A DNA stretch of 64,000 nucleotides from Lantana camara (GCA_037501455.1 CM074862.1:55459501-55523500); one strand, 5' to 3'; counted from the first letter of the stretch, positions 12,758 to 24,840 are shown. The notes: generated by a model from the letters alone, not told the origin. Numbers and translations: made by a program.

Positions 12758-13063
12758 AAAATTAATTTATTAATTATTTAATAGACTTTGGTTTAATTTT
12801 AAATTAAAACGAAAGTCTTATTTTGGAGAAAAATAATCTAGTTAATTAATTGTGAATTCATTAATTAGATAAAATAAGTTATTTAGTTTAAATAAATAAA
12901 GTATAATAATATCCACAAGGGTTTGGATATTTTAGCTCTCTTAAAAGTTGATTTGAATTAGAATTCAAAGTCAAAGTCAAAATTACTTGATGATCAAGTA
13001 ATAGGAGAGAGGGACCAAATCCTTAGCCCAAAAGGACTAGGGTTTGGGCGTCCCTCCCTCTCC

Positions 13064-13090
13064 TATATATAGGGGAGCTCGAGCTCCCCT
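13064..13090 (+). promoter_or_regulatory. copia 2 LTR TATA box and palindrome
   Basis: TATATATA directly precedes AGGGGAGCTCGAGCTCCCCT (13071-13090), identical to the palindrome in copia 1 although the sequence on both sides has diverged. Confidence 0.65.
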
Positions 13091-13458
13091 TGGAGCTAAT
13101 TGATGATCTTCTTTTGGTTCATGTGTTGAACACTATCCTTTCTCCAAAATAAATTAAACCCTAGGTTAAGCCTAGACACTAACTAGAGAACTAGCATCCT
13201 TACTAGTTAGATTATAGTCAAGTTGGTAGACTATCTCCAGAGAGCTTCAAGTTAGAAGTTCGAAGATTCGAGCTTTACCAACGAGAGGGGATCAAGCCGC
13301 GAGAATAGTGTTCTTGGGTGGCTTGAAACGCATCAAGAAAAATTATTGAAAAGTAAGTTTCTAATCTCTACGAATTTGGATACACGATTGCGAGCCCAAG
13401 ATCCTTTTGTTGGAAAATTTTTAAATTTCTGCTCCTTTTCTGATTCCGTTTTCCAACA

Positions 13459-14812
13459 TGCCGATGTTTTCCCTGTGACGTTGGGTTCTCTAACACCCGA
13501 TAGGGACATCAAGTTTGTAATTGGCCTCTATCCCAGAGCTGAGCCTTTTTTGAAGACTCCCTACAAAATGGCTCCTGCGGAGTTAAAGGAGCTGAAAACG
13601 TAGCTTGGTGAGCTTCTAGCTTACGGGTACATCCGTCTGAGCATTTCTCCTTGGGGTGCTCCCGTTTTGGTTGTAAAGAAGAAGGATGGAATGTTACTGA
13701 TGTGCATAGATTACCGCGAGTTAAATCGGATGACCATGAAGAACAAATACCCTTTGTCTCACATCGAGGAGTTGTTCGATATTTTGCAAGGTTCCAAGGT
13801 TAACTCCAAGTTAGATCTGAGGCGGGGTTATTATCAGCTACGTATTAGGGAGGAGGATATACCAAAGACTGGGTTCAATACTCGGTATGGGCATTTTGAG
13901 TTCATTGTGTTGTCGTTTGGGTTAACTAATGCCCCAGGTGTGTTTATGGACATGATGCACCGAGTGTTCAGGCCGTTCCTTGATAAGTTTGTAGTGATCT
14001 ATATAGACGACATTCTGGTGTATTCAAAGTCCGCTGAAGAACATGCACAGCATCTTCAGATTGTCTTGGAAACACCAAGGGAACATAAGCTTTATGTTAA
14101 GTTCAGCAAGTGTGAGTTTTGGATCCACAGAGTTATCTTCCTAGGCCATATCATTTCAGGAAATGGAATTGAGGTTGATCCATCTAAGATTGAAACCGTG
14201 TTATGTTGGGAGAGACCGAAGAATGCCTCAGAGATCAGAAGTTTTATTGGGTTAGCAGGGTATTATCGCAGATTTGTTAAGGATTTCTCTAAGATTGCAG
14301 CCCCGTTGACCCGGTTAACTAAGAAGGAAGTGAAGTTTGAATGGGATAACAAGTGTGAAGCTAGTTTTTAGACTTTGAAGGTCAGACTGACTTCGGCACC
14401 GGTTCTTACCCTACCCGAGGGTACTAAAGGTTATACAGTTTATAAGGATGCTTCCAAGGAAGGTCTCGGGTGTGTTTTGATGTAGAATGGTAGAGTGGTG
14501 GCTTATGCTTCAAGGAAATTAAAGGAGCATGAGAAGAATTACCCTACCCATGACCTTGAATTAGTTGCAGTTGTGTTCACTTTAATGAAGTGGCGACACT
14601 ATCTCCATGGTGCAACGTTTGAAGTGTTCACCGATCATCAGAGAATTAAGTACCTCTTTTCTCAGAAGGATTTAAATGTAAGACAGAGGAGTTGGATGGA
14701 GTTATTAGAGGATTATGATTGCACTACCCAATATCATCCGGGTAAGGTAAATGTGGTAACCGATGCCTTCAATAGAAAGGCAAATGTGGCTAATTTGGTA
14801 GCTAGTTTTTCG
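13459..14812 (+). pseudogene. gypsy B reverse transcriptase and RNase H, with stops
   Basis: Begins at the family's DVFP motif at the N-terminal edge of RT. The catalytic YIDD is intact at 14000-14011. RNase H follows with its acidic residues in KDAS (near 14450) and DLEL (near 14552). In-frame TAG stops occur at 13601-13603, 14369-14371 and 14483-14485, each where related proteins have glutamine. The reading frame never shifts, so the damage is nonsense only. RT and RNase H would copy genomic RNA to cDNA in the virus-like particle. Confidence 0.9.
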
Positions 14813-16321
14813 CGTTCGGGTTCAGAGGTTTTGGTTTCGGGGACTTGGTTAGCTATTCTTACAGTTATGCCGGATTTGTTGCAACAGTTGTTGGAGGCTC
14901 AGAATTCAGACACAGAGATTCAAAGATTGGTTGCTCGTTCAAGAGATGATCCGAATTCTAAGTTCAGGGTTGATGATACCGGTTTGTTGAGGTTTGAAGC
15001 AAGAGTGTGCATCCCAAAAGATCTCAAGAGACTTATACTCGAGGAGGCACATCGCTCAGGTTATTCTATCCATCCGGGAGGTACCAAGATGTATCGGGAT
15101 TTGAGAGAGAGATTCTGGTGGGATGTCGCGAATTTCGTGAAGAGATATCTGACGTGCCAAAGAGTGAAGGCAGAACACCAGAAACCGGGAGGAACTCTCC
15201 AACCACTCCCTATTCCCGAATGGAAGTGGGAACAAGTGACAATGGACTTCGTGTCCAGCTTACCTAGAGTTAAAGGAGGGTATGATGGAATATGGGTAAT
15301 TGTGGATAGATTTACCAATTCAGCTCATTTCCTCAAGGTTCGGATGTCCAACAAGGTACCAAAGCTAGCCGAGTTATATGTTCCGGAGATTATCAGGTTA
15401 TATGGAGTACCGGCTAGTATTGTTTCAGACCGAGATCCAAGGTTCACTTCTATCTTTTGGCAGAATCTCCAAAAATGTTTGGGCAACCGGCTCAAGTTTA
15501 GCACCGCCTTTCATCCTCAAACAGTCTGACAATCGGAAAGGTTAATTCAGTATTTGGAGGATATACTTAGGGCGTGTGTGTTGGATTTCTAGAATCAGTG
15601 GGAGGAACACCTAGCGTTGGTCGAGTTTGCTTATAACAATGGTTATCTGGCTTCGATTAAGATGGCTCCGTACGAGGCACTTTAAGGGAGAAAGTGCAAG
15701 TCTCCGTTGTTTTGGGATATAGATGATTGGAGATGGACTGAAGAGGATAAGTTCGAGAGAGTAGAACCTAAGGAGAAGATTGCCGAAACCATTAAGAAGG
15801 TTCACAAGATCCGACAACGAATGAAGGCAACACAAGCTCGTCAGAAGAGCTACACCGATAAGAGAAGAAGGCCTTTGGAGTTTGAAGTCGGAGATAGAGT
15901 CTTTCTTAAGGCATCTCCAAGGAAGGGCTTCGCTTGAATAGGTAAAAATGGAAAGCATAATCCACGATACCTCGGGCCTTTTGAGATCTTGGAACGGATT
16001 GAAGAAACTGCATATAGATTGGATCTATCACCAAGTTTGACCGGGATACAAAATGTTTTTAATGTTTCTCAGCTTCGCAAGTATTATCCCGATGAGGCCA
16101 CTATTCTCCCAGTTGCTGAGGTACAGTTAGAGTCGGATTTGACAATAGAAAGGCACCCGGTTGCAATTCAGGATTAAAAAATGCAGGAGTTAAGGCACCG
16201 ACAGATTCCCTTGATCAGAGTTCTTTGGAGAGATCAAAAATATGAGGAGTCTACTTGGGAAACCAAAGAGAAGATGAGGTCCTTGTACCCCGAGTTGTTT
16301 GAGACCACGGTTCGGACCTGA
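14813..16321 (+). pseudogene. gypsy B integrase and chromodomain-like C-terminus, with stops
   Basis: Continues in the same frame. In the integrase zinc finger both histidines are visible (EEAHRS, SIHPG) but the first cysteine of CLTC is tyrosine (codon 15146-15148). Catalytic D (TMDF), D (SDRD) and E (QSER) are present. The segment about 15960-16080 reads GPFEILERI...VFNVSQLRKY, the usual gypsy module after the core. The last ~170 bp, ending at TGA 16319-16321, resembles the chromodomain of Tekay-type chromoviruses, thought to guide integration to heterochromatin. Stops lie at 15527 (TGA), 15590 (TAG), 15683 (TAA), 15935 (TGA) and 16175 (TAA). Confidence 0.9.
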
Positions 16322-16330
16322 GGGCAGGTC

Positions 16331-16348
16331 CTTTTAAGGGGGAGAGTT
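16331..16348 (+). other. Polypurine tract of gypsy B
   Basis: CTTTTAAGGGGGAGAGTT sits directly before the 3' LTR start TGTGACACCCCG. Confidence 0.8.
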
Positions 16349-17981
16349 TGTGACACCCCGCCCGCTCGAACTTACAAGTTGGTACCATGTGTGAGTTTAA
16401 TTTCCGTATTTGCACTTATTTTCATATTATTTGATGCATTCCATTTGATTTATATTTCTTTATTTATCTATTATATGAATTATGTGGGAATTTGGATACG
16501 AGTTTGCCCTACTTGCACGTTGGACTTGAATTCTATCATTTGAGATTTGGAACTTGAACCTGAGCATGCCTAATTTGTATAATAACATGAATTATATGAT
16601 TCTTGGACTTAATTGTATGTTTTAAACTTGTTTTGGACTTTTTTGTTTCGGTTTGGAATCAATTGAATTTTATTTCAAACTTTTGGGTCAATTTACAATT
16701 TGGCCACTCTTTAGTCATTTTCTCGTAACCTGAGCTCAGGAACTCGGATTAAAGTTTTGTCTTTGCCATTGTACTTGAATCGACGATTCGAAAACAATGG
16801 AATAAGCCTTGTACTTTTTCGATCCCGTTTTGACCCCCAACGATGCAGATTTCGACCCTGCATACCTATGACGTGCCTATGTGATCCACTTGAGAGCTAC
16901 CAACCTATACCTTGTACCTAGCCTTAACTTTTATCCCCCAAAATCAGCCATCCCTCTCTCTTGTTTCTGATGGTTTTGAACCAAAGGGGAGAAAAGGAAG
17001 AGAAGAGAAGCTCTAAGCCATCTTCCATTGTTGAACCTCAATTTTTGGCCCTTCAAGCTCAAGTCTTTAGCCTTTTCTTGCTCAACCCTTGAAGGTAATT
17101 CAAGATTCTTTCTCTCCTCCATCTTCTGATCATTTTACACTTCTTATATCATGCTTTAATTTTGGAGATCATGAGATTTGCTTGGAATCATGAATAGTTA
17201 GGTCTTATGCATTTTGGGAGAACTTATGCATCTCTTGTTTTTTTTATGAGTTTGAAGCTTTATAGGTTGATCAATATGGTATATTTATTGCTTGTATTTG
17301 CTCCTTACTCATGTTAGTTGGATGTATATTGAATACCATTATTGCTATTTGAGATACTTGGGAGAAACTTGATAAATTCTTGCTCCTTTGAATCCCTTTC
17401 TTTCCCGGTTTGTAGTATGTTTGTGTAGGGATGATTTGGGACGTTTTCTTACATGATTACATGGTTTTCTTTCTCGTTTGCATGCCTTGAAGCTGTTAAT
17501 TTGGTTTACGATGGATTTTACTTGGGTTTTGCAAGTTTTTCCTTGTATTTTGGCCCATGACCTTAATCAACGACCGTGGATTTTGCTTTAAAAATAATCC
17601 ATGGGGGTGGATTTGAGGCAGGCCCTCTTGGAAGCTATCTGCCTTGAATCCACGACCGTGGATTTCCCTTTTTAAAAATTCCACGGGGTGGATTTGAGGC
17701 AGCAACACCTTTTTGCTCCGAACATTGTTTTCTTGTTTTCTTCGCTTGTTTGCTTCTCTCCCGCCCCTAATATGATCCCTAAGCTTTGCTAACATGTATT
17801 ATTATGTGTTAACTTGATTGTATTAGATTTTCGAATTTATTTGATATGATTTGAACGAGTTATGATTTGATATGCGTTAAGTAGTACATTTATGCACTTC
17901 ATATGCATACATTGCATTCATGAGCATTGCGTGGCGTCTAATTGGTTCATTGTTGAGTTTAAGTCTCGGGTCTTGTGTTCT
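16349..17981 (+). repeat. gypsy B 3' LTR, left part
   Basis: Starts TGTGACACCCCG after the polypurine tract. Contains the shared block near 16728-16800, a donor AAG|GTAATT (intron start 17094) and a palindrome cluster (17566-17694). It is interrupted at 17982 by solo LTR C. The sequence before the break continues, after the duplicated GTTCT, at 35394. Solo LTR G carries the uninterrupted equivalent on the minus strand near 43915-43985, confirming the join. Confidence 0.88.
17566..17694. repeat. Palindrome cluster in gypsy B LTR
   Basis: Four dyads with ATCCAC...GTGGAT arms: 17566-17581 (one arm imperfect), 17597-17612, 17648-17663 (ATCCACGACCGTGGAT, near-perfect) and 17678-17694. They form two similar pairs, each pair separated by an A/T-rich spacer of about 15 nt and followed by GAGGCAG. 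The cluster lies in the predicted first intron of the LTR. Confidence 0.85.
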
Positions 17982-18437
17982 TGTAGCACCCGGAACGCTA
18001 GGTAGCCACATCCCCCGCACTATAGTTTAATCCACATATGGAACGAACACCCATACATGAATCAAGCCTATAGCGAACAGGAGACAATAAAAAAAATGAC
18101 CCACTAGCTAGATGGGACTAACCCTTAATTAAATAACAACGATGCATCAAAATATAACGGAAGCGTAATAAACATATACATTCCATTAACATTGGTTCAT
18201 AGTTGAGTTTAAGTCTTGGGTCTTGTGTTCTTGTAGCACCCAGAATGCTAGGTAGCCACATCCCCCGCACTATAGTTCAATCCACATATGGAACGAACAC
18301 CCATACATGAATCAAGCCTGTAGCGAACGGGAGACAATAAAAAAAATGACTCACTAACTAGGACTAACCCTCAATTAAATAACAACGATGTATCAAAATA
18401 TAACAGAAGCTTAACAAACATATACATTCCATTAGCA
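17941..18437. repeat. Tandem duplication across an insertion junction
   Basis: Two copies with a 250-bp period (17941-18190 and 18191 to about 18437). Each holds 41 bp of gypsy B LTR flank, including the target duplication GTTCT, plus the first ~209 bp of solo LTR C. The copies differ at several bases and by a short deletion in the second. The duplication must therefore postdate the insertion of C. Confidence 0.85.
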
Positions 18438-19295
18438 TTTCAATGCCACCATATCAAGTTCAATTCCATCATATCCATATAGGGACAATATCAATTCTCC
18501 AACACAATTATAAGTAATAGATATACATCAAAATGTACAATAAAATGAGAAAGACAAGTGCTAGACCCAAAATGAAAGACCGACTCGATCCCGACTAGCA
18601 CGAACCCTGCAAACCTGAAAATATGAGGTGTCAGTCTACAAAAGACTGAGTGAGGGGTTTGAATAATTATAAGAGCAAATACATGCAAGTTATAATCTCG
18701 GGTAATGTTTTCTGAAAAAAACAATATGATTAAAGAAATAAGACATAATATCGCCCGAGGTTACAACTATCGAGTCTAACATTTATTATAGTTTCAATCA
18801 ATCAGTGGCCCAACGATTGAGGGCAAGTCTCCAACCTTTACTCCGACAGTGAACAATCATGACAATCAGGATTGCAATTCAATGGTGATCATGTAATTTA
18901 TTACAGTGCATAAGTAGCAGTTTCATGAACCCTTCTTCCTCCGAGTGATGGTGGGTTTGCAAGGCCCAACCATCCAGTCATGGTGTACGTTGGGAACATG
19001 ACTCCCACGTATGGGATTTCTTCCTCCATCAAACCTCCTGGTCAATTCAGAGGTGATCCCAAAATGGTGAGGATGGTGCAAGAGTTACCCGTCAGCCCTT
19101 GCTTTCCCGGTTGGCTCAATACACTACCCTCGGGCCCACCGTGAACAATATACTCGCCAAATCAAGGTTGGTTCAGTACAATAACATGTCTTGCTTGCAA
19201 TCGTTTTAGATTTTTAAAACTGTAGATATAAATATAGATTTTAGCGAAAATCTCACATATAAGGGTTCTAAATATAACTAGAAATTAAACCTCAC

Positions 19296-19369
19296 CTGAC
19301 GAGTGACGGAACAATACAAAAATACAAGAAAGTGTCCATACGATCGATGATCTCCACCCTGGAGAAGAA
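19296..19369 (-). other. Exon-like block in LTR C
   Basis: On the minus strand it is preceded by TTGTCCAG (AG at 19371-19370) and followed by GTGAG (19295-19291). It is 74 nt long. Splicing is inferred from the same layout in other LTRs. Confidence 0.45.
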
Positions 19370-20094
19370 CTGGACAAGAAAGGAAACTACATGAACTCGT
19401 GGGACGAGACTCAATATGAGACCAAGTATGACGCACGGCAAAGCTCATGTAACACCTTAATAACCAAACAAATTAGCAATCAAGTGACAATTAAATATGT
19501 ATGAGAACTAATTAACATCTAAGAGATGAAATTAAACTCAAGGAGTCATATATTCATATCATTCAAACATTTCAAGTTCAATTCGTATAGGGCATGGAGT
19601 TATAGAATCATGTTTGAGCAATTAAGTACTAAGAAGCGTCACATTGGAGCATACTTATAAATTAACCAAGCATATACTTCATATAATTCACATAAGGAAG
19701 CCAAGAGAGTGAAAGGAATGCAAGAAGAAAGTTTTGGTTAAGTTGGGCAAAAACCGATAATTTTCGGAAACGCACACGCTGTAGGAAAACTAGAATATCT
19801 TGAGTTCTGGAAGATAGAATTGAATTTTGCTTGTTGGATATATGGCTCGTTTTCTAGTTCAAAGTGAGGTGAAAATGGTGTAAGCTTGAAGTTGGGTGCA
19901 TGCAGATTTTTGGTGAAGTGGGGGCACCAAAAAGGATTAAATATATCTCATAAATTAGAAAGGATAATGAGGTGATTCCAATTGTAGAGTATTCTAGACT
20001 TCAAGAGGTTTCCGTTGGTTTAAAAATTAGGTCACTCAGAGTTCTTTTGAGGGGTAAACAGAACAAAACAAACTCAGGCTGAAAACAGGGGAGG

Positions 20095-20142
20095 ATCCAC
20101 TGCCGTGGATTTCTCGATGTATAAAAATCCATGCCAGTGGAT
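20095..20142. repeat. Palindrome pair in LTR C
   Basis: ATCCACTGCCGTGGAT (20095-20110) and ATCCATGCCAGTGGAT (20127-20142), separated by 16 A/T-rich bases. The arms resemble those in the gypsy B LTR and LTR G, but the centres differ. Confidence 0.85.
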
Positions 20143-20661
20143 CCTTCTCTAGCAGCATAGACGAAGGGAAAACAGGCAAGGCTCGAAATTTGCCTCCCAA
20201 ACCATACCAACACCAAATCACAACAATTAAACACCTCAAAACTATCATATAAATTCAATATAGATCCAATACCTGCTTTATACATCAATTAATCTAAGCA
20301 AACATGTTAAGGTCATCAAGAATTCAATCCACAAACCCTCAAATATATCACCTTGACCTACTTTCATCAAATACTCAAGTTCATGCACCAAATCAATAAG
20401 ATATCATATATTCATGCTCAAAAACCACTAGCAACAAGATATAAGTCTATAAATCAAAAAGCCCTTCCACACCTTATCTACACACAAACACCTATATAAA
20501 CACACATATCACCAACCTTAAGAGAAAGATAGAAGAGATGATATGGATGAAATGATGAAGGTGATGATGATGATGATCCTAGACCTCCTCTTCTCCTTCC
20601 TCTTGCTTGATCAAAAGTGTGTGCATGAAGAAAATGGAAGAAAAGAGGTTTGTGTGTGTTG

Positions 20662-20790
20662 TAGAGATTTAGTGTGTGTGTGTGTGTTCTTGTGTTTGAA
20701 TGAGAGAGATATGAGTGAGTGTATGTAATGTAATGTATATATGCTATAAGATATATTAGGGAAATGTATATGTATATGTATATGTATATG
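20662..20790. repeat. TG-rich and TATATG microsatellites
   Basis: A short TG run near 20662-20690 and about four GTATAT units at 20765-20790, inside solo LTR C. No coding signal. Confidence 0.7.
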
Positions 20791-21598
20791 ATGAGAGGTG
20801 CAAAAGTCTTGCCTAATTATGATTATTGCAACTAGACCCTTATCTCTTAGATAATTAGATGTTAGAAGTGAGTGGAATGAGGGTGTAAATGCAATTATAT
20901 TATATAATGATGAAGTGGATGCATATATATATCTATATATACATGATTGATTTTTGTTATATTAATGCATTTAAGACCAATTATACTTAGTTAAGTATTT
21001 ATTCTTACAAATTTACATAATAAGGGGTGATCAAAATAATCAAACACTCAATCATGTTTGGGGAATTAAATATACAAGTCATGTGACGCCCCGTATTCTC
21101 GAAAGGCATCCTGATGACATTTACAAGTAAGTCTCTACACTTGTGCGTGTTTAATTTAAGAGTTCTTGAATTATGTGATTTAATGTAAATCCAATTTAAT
21201 ATGTGTTCATTCGAATTATTCTAAGATTAATTGTCAACTTGATTAATTACATGCATATTTAACCCTAACCTTCTAATTTGATTTAATTCAAATTTATTCC
21301 ATGAAATAATTGTCAAGTTGATTTTAAATCCATCATGTTACTTAACTTGTTTAATTTCGATTTACTTGAATTCCTTGAGATTAATTGTTAATTATGTGTT
21401 TACAAAGTGTCGTTAAATTGTATGAAAGGTTTCCAAAATTAAATTGAATTAAACTCAAATTGGTAAATCTCCATTTCATTTTAATTTATAAATTTATGCG
21501 GAGCTTGAATGTTTAGTCGTAACTTTACCGATTTTATTTACGATTATTTGTACTATTTGTACGCGCTATTACTTGCTACGCGATAAGGATACCCGGTT

Positions 21599-21665
21599 GT
21601 ATATAGCTTGTGCACAAGACACATTTCTCCCAATCCCTTTTTCTCTCTCTCTCTCTCCTCTCCCA
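21599..21665 (+). promoter_or_regulatory. Likely promoter of element D
   Basis: TATATAG near 21600 is followed 25-60 bp later by a long pyrimidine (CT) tract, a common plant core-promoter arrangement. The 3' LTR has the same sequence at about 31729-31795. The related LTR O keeps the CT tract but has lost the TATA box. Confidence 0.4.
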
Positions 21666-23582
21666 CTTTCTCTTTCCCGCGGGTCACTATGCGCGGCTTC
21701 GGTTACGAGCCCATAACTCGATCGTTTCTCGACGGAATTCAACAAACGAATAGTCCATTTCGATTATATCGGCGAGACCGACGTAAGAGTACCAATTTGA
21801 CGGCCTAACGACGAACGGTGGCGGAGTTATGGCCGGATTTCAGTAGCAGCGGCGGAGCTGTCAGACCGCCGCCACTTCGCCAGCGTTTCGCGGCGTTTTC
21901 CGGCCACCTTCTTGATGCACGCGCCCCATGCCCAGACAGAGGACTTCCAGGCACTTCGTTTGACATCAGCGACGAGGCCATCGGATCAGCGACGGCTCCG
22001 CACGCGCCGCCCAAAGCTCGCGGCGGCGGCGCGAGTTACTGTAGCAGCAGCGGCAGAAACTTCGGCGGCCAACGGGGGCCTTTTCCGGCCATCTTTTGGT
22101 CTCGGGCTCTTCACGAAAGTTGTTCGGAACGACGAGAACTAGTGAACTATGATCAGGCGACTCCAGATTCGGTGGTTTGGCAGTGGATCAGCGGCGGCAA
22201 AGTGGCGGGGCAACGGCGGCACTAGCTCCGAGGATTTTTCCGGAAAGCTACCTTAGGGCTTTCGAAGAGCTCGTCATGGATTTCAGATCTACGATAATCG
22301 GCTTGGAATTTCCAGAAATTGATCGAGGATTCGGAACGGGCACGAAGACTTCATTCAGGACTGATTTTTCGGGATTTTTCCGGCGACTTTTGACGGCGGC
22401 CCGGTGGCGGCCCGGCGACTTTCCGGCGGCTCCGGTGGCGGCACTCCAGAGACTTTCGGACAGAATGTTCTTCTCGTTGTGGTGAGTTCAACGCCACTTT
22501 CCGTTCGTTAATCGGACACTCGATCTATTTATTATGAATTATTTTGCGTAATTGTGATTATTTGAATTAATTGTTTTAAGTGCAAATAAATTGGTTATTG
22601 TTGGTTTGTTGATCGAGATGTCTTCCAATCATATTCGAAAACATGTATTGAATGGATTGTGACATGCATGAATGTTTCGATTTACAATTTGAATCCCGAT
22701 GTGATGAATTTGTGCTATGTGTTTAGATATGAAGGGGTGTTAGTGTAATATTTAGAAACTAATCTTTTATGTGACTAAATGAACTTGAATGGTATTTTAG
22801 AAAATGTTGTGATTTCTCTATATGAATTTGAGACGTTCTCAATGTTATGTTTATTGTAAATTGTGTTTCAAATGTAAATTTAGATACATGAAAGATGCTT
22901 GAACAACTTGAGACTTGATGCATGATAGGAGTTAGAATTGTAATATCTTGATTTACTCTTACTACTTGAAAATGGTATATTATGAATTACGATAAATTGA
23001 TAATTGTAATGCTTGTAAGTAATTAATTCCTAGTTGAATAATTGTATAAACACTTTAAAAGAACAATTATGCTTAGTAATCAACTTAGGGGATGTAAGTG
23101 TAATATTTATGAAACTATGAATGTGACTTGAGCTTGTATACCAAACATGTTGTGAAGTTGTAAAATATGATCTTAAGTGGATTAAATGCACTCTTTATTT
23201 GTAACAAGCGTGCCATCTACGTACAATAACTTTGTATGTTTATATGATCAAGTTGCTCTTACTTATGCACTTTATAACTCGTCATGAACTTGATACTTAA
23301 TTCAAATATTATAATTGAACCCGGTGACATTGGATGATTTAATATGCATTTTGTGAATACATTGACTTCCTAAATTGATCTTGCATCTTTGGATATGGAA
23401 TTGCATGATGGTTGCTTGTAAATATGATCTTGTTGAGCATTGATATGCCTTGAATGACCACGACACCTTATCCAAGCACAACATGAACACTTATGCATAA
23501 TCACGATCATGTTGAGCAACGCCGTGCGTCTTGTTTGGTTCATATAGAGTCTAAGTCTGGGTTTCTGTATGTCTTATCACAG

Positions 23583-23655
23583 AGTTTGGTGGTGCCGGTG
23601 GGCCTGAGGTTTAGAGTGTTTGGCCCTTCACACTCTCAGACTCTACTTTCACGAG
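23583..23655 (+). other. Exon-like block in element D LTR
   Basis: Preceded by TTATCACAG and followed by GTGAGG; 73 nt. The 3' LTR copy is at 33713-33785. The same block occurs in LTR O (58089-58161) and LTR N (56019-56091) at the same length. Splicing inferred. Confidence 0.5.
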
Positions 23656-24740
23656 GTGAGGTTTAGGATTTTGTATAGTTATGCGACCTATGGCCTTTAC
23701 ATGTTGATTTCTACCCCTGCATGCGAGTATACCTTATAATAGTTATGTATGTGTTGAATATGATATTTTTATGACCTTATGCTTGCACTTCTCCGTGGGC
23801 GGGCTATCCCTGCAGCGTGGGAATGTAAGTGTGTGAGTCTTGCGTGGGCGGGCTATCCCTGCAGCGTAGGAATATATATAAAAACCAGTTTTTGAAGCAT
23901 ATGTAAGCTATTTTGGAAAAACAGTTGTGTTGTGATTATGTAGCGAGTTGGCCATGAAATATTGGCATCTGTATGTATGTATGTATGTTATGTTATGTGG
24001 ATCCAGGAGCTGGTACGAGTGGAGACCGACACGGCATAGGGCCGTCGGATAAGCCACTGTGCTAGTTCCATTTGAGATATCTTCACGCGACCCGTGCTGT
24101 AGGGAAGGTGTGGTATCTTGAGCCTTCGGCTAAGGCCGGGGAGGACTCTTGTGGGTTCGCTACCCCTTGAGGGTATGTCTGTTATGGATGGTTTGGGGAC
24201 GGTACATCTCCTCCATCATTGGTGTGACGGTTGGATTGATTTTGTATTTTATGATATGTTCTGAGGAGTAAAGGTTGGAAGCTCGTACTCGCCGAGCATG
24301 TGTTCTGTTCTGTCTGGGAATCATGAATCGAGATAGAGTTTCTGAAATGTTTTCTAAATCTTATACTTATAACTATCTTTTGGGTACTTTTGGAAATGTC
24401 TTTGGTATGCAACACCTATCTCCGGTTCATGAGTCCACCCTTCTGATATGTGCTATGCTCCATATATATATACAGTGGGTGTGCGTTAGCCCCCTCACTC
24501 GGTCAAGTTGACTGACCCCTCATTTACACTTTTAGTTGCAGGTTGTTGGCGTTTGCTAGGCGGAAGTGAGTCCTTTGAGTTGCACTTCATCGGTCTAGTC
24601 TTTCTATTTGCATTTATCATCTCATACAGTTTACTTATACTTAAGACTTGTAGACTTGAGATTATACTTTACTTTTCGGTAGCCCCTTGTGGCACCCTCA
24701 TTCGGCCCCTTGTGGCACTTGATGATTATTAATTTATGTT

Positions 24741-24840
24741 GATATTCGGGACTAGGGATTTATGCTAGTTGAACCCGTCACTTGTTATGTTTGTTGATCT
24801 ATTATTCGGGATTAGGTATCTATGCTAGTTGAACCCGTCA
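24741..24840 (+). repeat. 60-bp minisatellite, two copies
   Basis: Two units with a 60-bp period, each containing TATGCTAGTTGAACCCGTCA. LTR O also has two units (about 56946-57030); LTR N has three units of 55 bp. Confidence 0.85.

Larger units (their letters stand above)
10958..13458 (+). mobile_element. Ty1/copia element 2, 3' fragment
   Basis: Homologous to 7449-9937 of copia 1 but clearly diverged. It holds only the end of RNase H, the polypurine tract and the 3' LTR. The left breakpoint falls inside RNase H. Bases around the junction (TTAAAGA) could belong to either side, suggesting joining at a short shared sequence. On the right the LTR abuts gypsy B pol sequence directly. Confidence 0.88.
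11502..13458 (+). repeat. copia 2 3' LTR, 1957 bp
   Basis: Starts TGTTAGGAATAG after a polypurine tract (11487-11501) and ends TTTTCCAACA. It is the same family as 7993-9937, with many substitutions and an expanded AT repeat near 12726-12754, so the two are not a recent duplication. Confidence 0.9.

Noticed and set aside
21818..22225. A 135-codon frame in the D LTR, repeated at 31948-32355 and partly kept in LTR O (59866-60138, minus)
   Set aside because: It begins with GTG and has no in-frame ATG. The similarity is explained by LTR homology at nucleotide level, and the other frames of the block are equally similar.
22276..22485. An ATG-started 69-codon frame in the D LTR just before the donor
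   Set aside because: Not conserved in LTR O, where insertions change the frame, and it ends in the donor sequence. Likely chance within GC-rich sequence.
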